Source: Cymbidium sinense
Taxonomy: Eukaryota > Streptophyta > Magnoliopsida > Asparagales > Orchidaceae
Length of the DNA stretch: 64,000 nucleotides
Direction: 5' to 3'
Assembly (NCBI GenBank): GCA_021442155.1
Contig: CM038214.1
Location: 143,502,488 to 143,566,487 of the forward strand
Part shown: positions 59,081-64,000 of the stretch, one piece after another
How the letters are laid out: each line of letters opens with the position of its first letter
Numbering within the stretch: position 1 is the first letter of the stretch
Made by a program: the position numbers and the translations under genes
Notes under the pieces: generated by a model
What the model was told of the DNA's origin: nothing
Seen by the model: only the letters and a program-made list of their open reading frames with translations
The model's database searches: none

Positions 59081-60700
59081 TTATATACATCTTAACCAAG
59101 CCTTTTTTGGTCTACCTCTACCATTCTTAACAAAAGGCAAATCTAATGCATCTACTCTCCTAACTGAGTTATCAGATGACCGATGCTTTATGTGGCAAAA
59201 CCATTTAAGGAGACTCTCTCTAATCTTATCTGCCACTCGAACTACTCCAACTTTTTCCCTAACATACTCATTTCGAATTTTATCTCTAAGAGTAAAGCCA
59301 CTCATCCACCTGAGCATCCTCATCTCTATAACACTTAACTTAGTCTTATGCTTCTCTTTTATTGGCCTACATTTTACACCATAAGTCGTTATAGGTCTTA
59401 CCACTATCTTATAAAATTTTCCCTTAAGTTTAAGTGGAACTTTTCAATCACACAACAGGCTAGATGCATTCCTCCACTTCAACCATCCTACTTAATTCTA
59501 CTAATAACATCTCCATCTATTTCACCATCATTTTGAACAATAGAGCCTAAATATGAATCACTCACTCTTATTAATGACTTGTTCACTTAATGTCACAATC
59601 CTACCACTAGAACTTCTATAACTAAAATTACACTCCATATATTCAGTGTTATATCTACTTAAATGAAAACCTTTAGACTCTAATGTTGGCTTCCATAATT
59701 CAAGTTTCTTTGGGACTCCCTCTGTAGTCTTATCAACAAGAAGAATGTCATCAGCAAAAAGCATACACCAAGGTACATCTTCCTGTAAATGCCTAGTAAG
59801 AGCATCCATAACTAAAGAAAAAAGCTAAGGGCTTAAAATTGATCCTTAATGTAATCCAACTGAAATAGGAAAATATTTTATCAATCCTCCGTGTGTTTGG
59901 ACAAAAGTAATTGCTCTAGTTTGCATACCCTTAATAACTTGAATATAACAAATATTAACTCTTCTCTGTTCTAGAGCTCTCCAAAGAACATCTCTTGAAA
60001 CTTTATCATAAGCTTTTTCTAAATCAATAAATATCATATGTAGATCCTCCTAACTTTCTCTATACTTCTCCATCAAACCTCATAAGAAATGTACAACATC
60101 CATAGTGGATCTACCTTTCATGTAACCAAACTAATTGTGAGAAACTTTAGTTTCACATCGTAACCTATGCTCAATTACTCTCTCCCATAATTTTAATGTA
60201 TGAAACATTAACTTAATTCCTCTATAATTTGCACACTCTTGTGCATCACCTTTATTCTTAAATATAGGAGCCAACAAACTCTTCCTCCACTCATCTAGCA
60301 TCTTTTTAGTAATTAAAATAACATTAAAAAGATTTATAAGCCAAGAAATTCCTTGAACTCCTAAACATTTCCACACTTCTATTGGAATATCATCAGATCC
60401 TATTATTTTTCAGATTTCATTTTCGTTAAAGCTTCTCTAACTTATTTACTAATGATGATAAAATGCAATTCTCTATTTTTGTTTAGGGTATTAAGGTTGT
60501 TAAAATCAATCGTACTTTCATATCCTTCATTGAAAAGTTTACCAAAATATCTCATCCACCTATTTTCAATATCATTTTCTAAGAAAAGCACTTTATTAAT
60601 TTTATCCTTAATACACCTCACTTGAACTAGGTCTTTACTTCTCCTATCTCTTTGGTTGGCTAACTTATACACATCATCCACCTTCTTTGGTATCTAATCT
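59081..60700 (-). pseudogene. RTE reverse transcriptase and C-terminal region (decayed)
   Basis: Sense order: DDVYKLANQRDRRSKDL and ENRWMRYFGKLFNEGYE (60,442-60,681); WRKSLLAPIFKNKGDAQECA and NYRGIKLMFHTLKLWERVIE (60,131-60,376); motif A FIDLEKAYDKVSRD (59,846-60,037), with the catalytic Asp kept; then VPWCMLFADDILLVDKTTEG (59,558-59,809), with the FADD catalytic pair kept; then VRPITTYGVKCRPIKEKHKT and WFCHIKHRSSDNSVRRVDA (59,081-59,404). Stops separate these blocks; for example, TAG replaces Gln in SHN-stop-FGYMKGRS and in GLH-stop. The active-site residues survive, but there is no continuous frame. Confidence 0.94.
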
Positions 60701-61149
60701 ATTGTATATATCACTAAAAATAAATTATTTGCACCATATATTGCTTTCTTAGAATCTCTCAGACTTAAAATCTTTCCCAATTCTTCAAGTTTTCCTAAAC
60801 CAAGTTTTATAACAATGCTTCTTATTTCTTATCTTTTCACACTCGACTCCACCACCAACTATTTTATTAAGAAGCTTTTCCTTTTGATTTTCCAAGCACA
60901 TTTTAGCAACTTGCTTTATTTCACTTGCTTATTTTTCCCACATAACATTAACTTCCTTATGAACATCCCAAATTCTAAGCTCTTGTAGCTTGCTCTTAAA
61001 AATATTTTTATTTGTTATTTTAAGTGTCCCCATCTAATCCTAGGACAATAATTTGGTTTTTATTTCCTCTTACAATCTTTCAACTTAAAATCTAAAAATA
61101 ACAATCGATGTTGGGTACTTAACTTTCACTTGGAATGACCTTACAATCT

Positions 61150-61840
61150 TTACAATCTAAAGGTTCTATTTTTCTTTAGAGAATAATCAATCAAGTTTTA
61201 CTAGATCCATTTTTATAAGTAATAATATGTTCATCTTTTTTTTTTGAAATAAAGTATTAGCAACTACAAAATCATAATCTAAAGAAAAATCTAATATAGT
61301 CCTACCTTCTTTAGTCACTCCAAATCCATATCCACCTTGAATACTTCTAAAATCTTCTACCACTCTACCAACATGTCCATTTAAATCTCCTCCAATAAGT
61401 ACTTTTTCTTCAAGTGGTATCTTTTGTATTAATCCCTCTAATTCATTCTAAAAATTTTCTTTTGAGCATACATCCAAACCTACTTGAGGAACATAAACAC
61501 TTATAACATTGATAATCTTAATATCAACCATAATCTTTAAAGCTATAATTCTATCTCAACATCTATTAATATTTATAACATTATCTTTCAAACTTTTATC
61601 TATAATCACACCCACACCATTTCTAGTTTGACTTATACCTGAATACCAAAGGTTAAAACCTAAACTATCAAATTTCCTTGGTCTTCTCCCATCCCATTTA
61701 GTTTTTTGAACACATAAAATATTTATATTTCCATGAACTATAATATTTATTAATTCCAATAATTTACCTATAAGAGTATCTATATTCCAAGTTCCTAACC
61801 AAATTCTAGTTTCATGGACTAACTTCTTTGCAGCATTCAT
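61150..61840 (-). pseudogene. RTE APE-type endonuclease domain (decayed)
   Basis: In an intact element this Mg-dependent endonuclease nicks target DNA to prime reverse transcription. Readable pieces in order are TRIWLGTWNIDTLIGK, NINILCVQKTKWDGRR, LGFNLWYSGISQTRNGVGVI, NVISVYVPQVGLD, EEKVLIGGDLNGHVGRV and GYGFGVTKEGRTILDF. The metal-binding Glu of the conserved QETK motif is Lys (QKTKW), while GGDxNGHVG is kept. In-frame stops occur (one follows ININRC near 61,556; another follows KENF). The first Met at 61,840 begins MNAAKKLVHETRIWLG. The family call is very secure, and this copy cannot be active. Confidence 0.92.
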
Positions 61841-63237
61841 AAAGTGGGAACCCTTGCTTATTTAACACTACACTCACAGATCACGACAAATTTTTCACTA
61901 TATTCAAACCATACAAAGCATGCTTCAAGGGATGCCCTAACATTAACACAATGATTTAAAGGATTCATGTCATGATTATTTACAAGTTTTATGGTTGTTG
62001 ACTATCTATCGACCCTCTTTTCACATCAACTTGGGAGCAAGGTAAAGCAATAAAGAGAAAAATAAAGACAAAACTAGAAAATCCAAGCAAAAGATAGCAA
62101 AGCGAAAGAATCCATGAAGTTCCAAAAGAACCGCTCAAGAGATGAAGATCCATAAGAAAAGGAAACCTGCAACCAACAACTGAAGACAACTATAGCCATC
62201 TAACGAAAAAATAAACCATCAGTAAGACTCTAGCTCCCTCCAAGAAGAAGAAGAGACCAATTGAAAAAGAGAACTTGCAACCTGCAAGAAATCTCAGCCA
62301 TAAGGAGATTAGAAAACATAAAGAGAAAAAACTTAGGCTCATATATGAGGGAAGAAGGATAATCACAATAATGAGCATCAAATCCTAAGTGTATGTAGAA
62401 GTGTTACAAAGGAAAAGTCACCAAAAAATATCAAAGAAAAAATCCATCATATCATCATAGCCATCCCAAAAGAAAACCTATCATAGCCCGAGAAAAGCTA
62501 AGGAAATAGAGAGAGGAGAGCAATAAATAAAATTATAAAATCCCAAAACTAATTATGAACACCTTAAGAAGGGAGAAAAAAAAGCCAAAAAAAAAAAAGA
62601 GCCCTCAAAAAGCCAATGAGCCAGAACAACAATCCAAAACCAAGGCACCAAATAAAGAGCCCACAACAACAACACCAATCAGACCACCAAGGCGCAACTA
62701 AAGGAAGAAATAACCAATAGAGTAGCCACACAATAGAGCACCCAAGAAAAGTAGCCTAGGAAAGAGCAAGAGAACCAAACCAACAAAAAAAAGAAGAAGG
62801 CCAGAAAAAGCTAAAATAAACAAATAGAGAAACTACCAACCAATAGACAAACCACACGCCAAGGAAAAAGTCCAACCTACCACCAACAAAGAGAGCAAAA
62901 TCACCAACCAATGAAAGCCACCAACATAAAACCAACCAGCCAAAAGGCACAAAAAAACCCCCAACAAACAGGAAGCCAAAATCACCAAGCTAGAAGGAGG
63001 AAAATTAGCCAAGAAGCCAATTCTCTAGCTAGCAAGAAAACACATAGAAAAGCTCAACCAACAGAGAAAAAACTAGCCAAAAGTAAAAAACCTCCCAAGG
63101 ATAGGAGAGATTATTTCCAAGAAGCTTTGGAATGAGTAACCCTCGGCAACTGAGGAGGGGCATAAATCTGAACACTTTTTTTCTTTTCTTCTTTTAAATA
63201 GTTTTATAACCATGTCCTTTCTCCAAAAAATCTCCTT

Positions 63238-64000
63238 TTAAAATGAATGAATATTATAAAAGGCATAGGTATTAGTAGAAGCTATCAATTTCAAAGAAGA
63301 GAATTCAGAATCATCCACAATAATAGACAAAGGAAAATAAAAAATAGTATGCATTTCAGAATCAGAAGTGAAAGAAGGAGCACAAATAGCTTTATTAAGA
63401 AGACAATTATCAATATTTTCACTTTCCAACAAAATATGAAGAGTCCCCTCCCTATCTTCACACATAAAAGAAGTAAGAGAAGCATAATCCATATTTTCAA
63501 TAAAATCTTCATGTAAGGGATTAAAATAAGATTAAAATCCCATAGAAACACATAGCATATTACCAAAATTCTATACATAATTATTATCCATAGAAAAATC
63601 ATCATTTTAAACTGAAACATAACTATTCAAAATGAGAAAATTATCATAGGTATCTAAATTTTATTTTTTAAAAGAAGGATCACCAATATTAATAAGACTG
63701 TTAGGACTAGAAGTTAAAATATTAGAAATAAGAACATTCTTTTCACCACCATTCTCAATCAAAGAAAGCAAAGAAATAGTCTCTTTCCCAAGATCTAAAG
63801 AAAACACTAGAGAAAGGGAAACAACATCCAACTGATTGGAAGAAATGGTGTTAGCATCAACAATATTCAAACCATCATCATGAAAGGACTTATGCACAAC
63901 ATCCAAACCATTAGAATCATTAACCATAGTCTTTAAAGTCTTACCTTTAATAGAATCATCAAAAGAAAAACTTAGAGCATGATTATTAGTTAAAACTTTT
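63238..64000 (-). pseudogene. Decayed ORF of the LINE-like element, unknown protein, incomplete
   Basis: One frame (minus) runs from the window edge: open from 64,000 to a stop at about 63,661, several stops at 63,520-63,660, then open from about 63,510 to 63,238. The two long open pieces (63,661-63,927 and 63,238-63,492) share the same frame. The translation is hydrophilic and rich in Asp, Ser, Asn and Leu: SNGLDVVHKSFHDDGLNIVD, SLIENGGEKNVLISNI, then MDYASLTSFMCEDREGTLHI. I recognise no domain, zinc knuckle or membrane segment. It could be the first ORF of a plant L1-type LINE or an unrelated host sequence carried along. Confidence 0.5.

Larger units (their letters stand above)
58955..62047 (-). 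mobile_element. RTE-clade LINE, nearly full length, nested
   Basis: About 3.1 kb, typical of the clade. From the sense 5' end: a non-coding leader with AGAGGGTCGATAGATAGTC and TAAGCAAGGGTTCCC; APE endonuclease; reverse transcriptase; C-terminal region ending in GRGRPKKAW; and the 3' terminus CCCCACTTAGTGGGATAAAG with a (TTG)n tail. The tail points to the 58,955 edge. Flanking words CATCAAAGAG (58,945-58,954) and CAATAAAGAG (62,048-62,057) agree at 8 of 10 positions and may be a worn target-site duplication, so the 5' edge is approximate. The coding region is broken by many stops and frameshifts. Confidence 0.92.
58809..64000 (-). mobile_element. A-tailed LINE-like element, longest copy, split by a nested RTE, runs off the window
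   Basis: Two parts (58,809-58,954 and about 62,048-64,000) become continuous when the RTE is removed. The joined order (GAGCTATAGGAGAATCC, AAAGAGTTTAGTCC, CATTCATC..AAAAATAAAGAC) parallels 49,210-49,270 of the 1.4-kb copy. The sense 3' end is TTCTGCAATAAATACC..AGTTAAAAAAGAACCC, joined to CCCTAAACCC. Upstream in sense are a T/G-rich non-coding stretch (about 62,050-63,130) and then a decayed ORF (63,238-64,000). No reverse transcriptase of its own is seen between ORF and 3' end. So it may be a non-autonomous derivative that lost its polymerase ORF, or another kind of retroposed sequence. Confidence 0.65.

Noticed and set aside
62756..63135. Lys/Gln-rich plus-strand and Trp-rich minus-strand ORFs
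   Set aside because: Opposite-strand readings of one T/G-rich low-complexity region; no conserved motif in either.

Overview
The window is plant nuclear DNA and is almost entirely repetitive. The telomere unit is the Arabidopsis-type TTTAGGG, the captured gene fragment is a plant glycine-rich RNA-binding protein (GRP), and the LINEs include a plant RTE-clade element with a (TTG)n tail. The species cannot be read from the sequence. I see no intact host gene, rRNA, tRNA or CRISPR array. About 75-80% of the window is a degenerate telomere-like array mixing TTTAGGG, TTTAGG, TTTAGTTTA and TTTATTT words. Perfect TTTAGGG runs reach only about five units, so this is an interstitial or subtelomeric array and not a working telomere.

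Layout. The G-rich strand is on + from 1 to about 11,034, on - from about 11,183 to 37,541, and on + again from 37,543 to 58,808. Twelve copies or relics (called A-L here) of one sequence interrupt the array. The sequence is the 3' end of a GRP mRNA: the last residues of the RRM, the glycine-rich tail ending in DGNWRN, the 3' UTR and a short A tract. Well-preserved copies start at the same codon (KNGQNLDGRNI...), and on the other side the A tract meets CCCTAAA directly. In all twelve the sense strand is the C-rich strand. I infer one cDNA capture onto telomeric DNA, sealed by more telomere repeat and then amplified as part of a higher-order repeat.

Other insertions. Four members of an A-tailed LINE-like family lie at 2.48, 42.8, 49.1 and 58.8-64 kb, with the same polarity as the GRP copies. 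RTE-clade LINEs lie at 27.85 kb (104 bp with an 18-bp target-site duplication), 38.1-40.16 kb, 51.8 kb, and 58.95-62.05 kb (nearly full length, nested in the last LINE-like element). A 7.4-kb AT-rich non-coding insert occupies 17,877-25,290, and a 273-bp unique insert lies at 57,678-57,950. GC-richer blocks built on TGGCYCAGGG-like words lie at 7-15.4 and 25.4 kb. TTATTAG-type blocks lie at 4.5, 10.7 and 34.1 kb.

Rearrangement. The polarity switches at 11,034 and 37,542 fit a 26.5-kb inversion. The left break lies inside a GRP unit, and the sequence just right of the right break is the conserved flank normally found next to the GRP 5' end.

Nothing here works together as an operon or pathway. 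The interest lies in how the array was built: telomeric DNA acting as a landing site for poly(A)-tailed retrocopies, followed by higher-order amplification, internal deletion and inversion.
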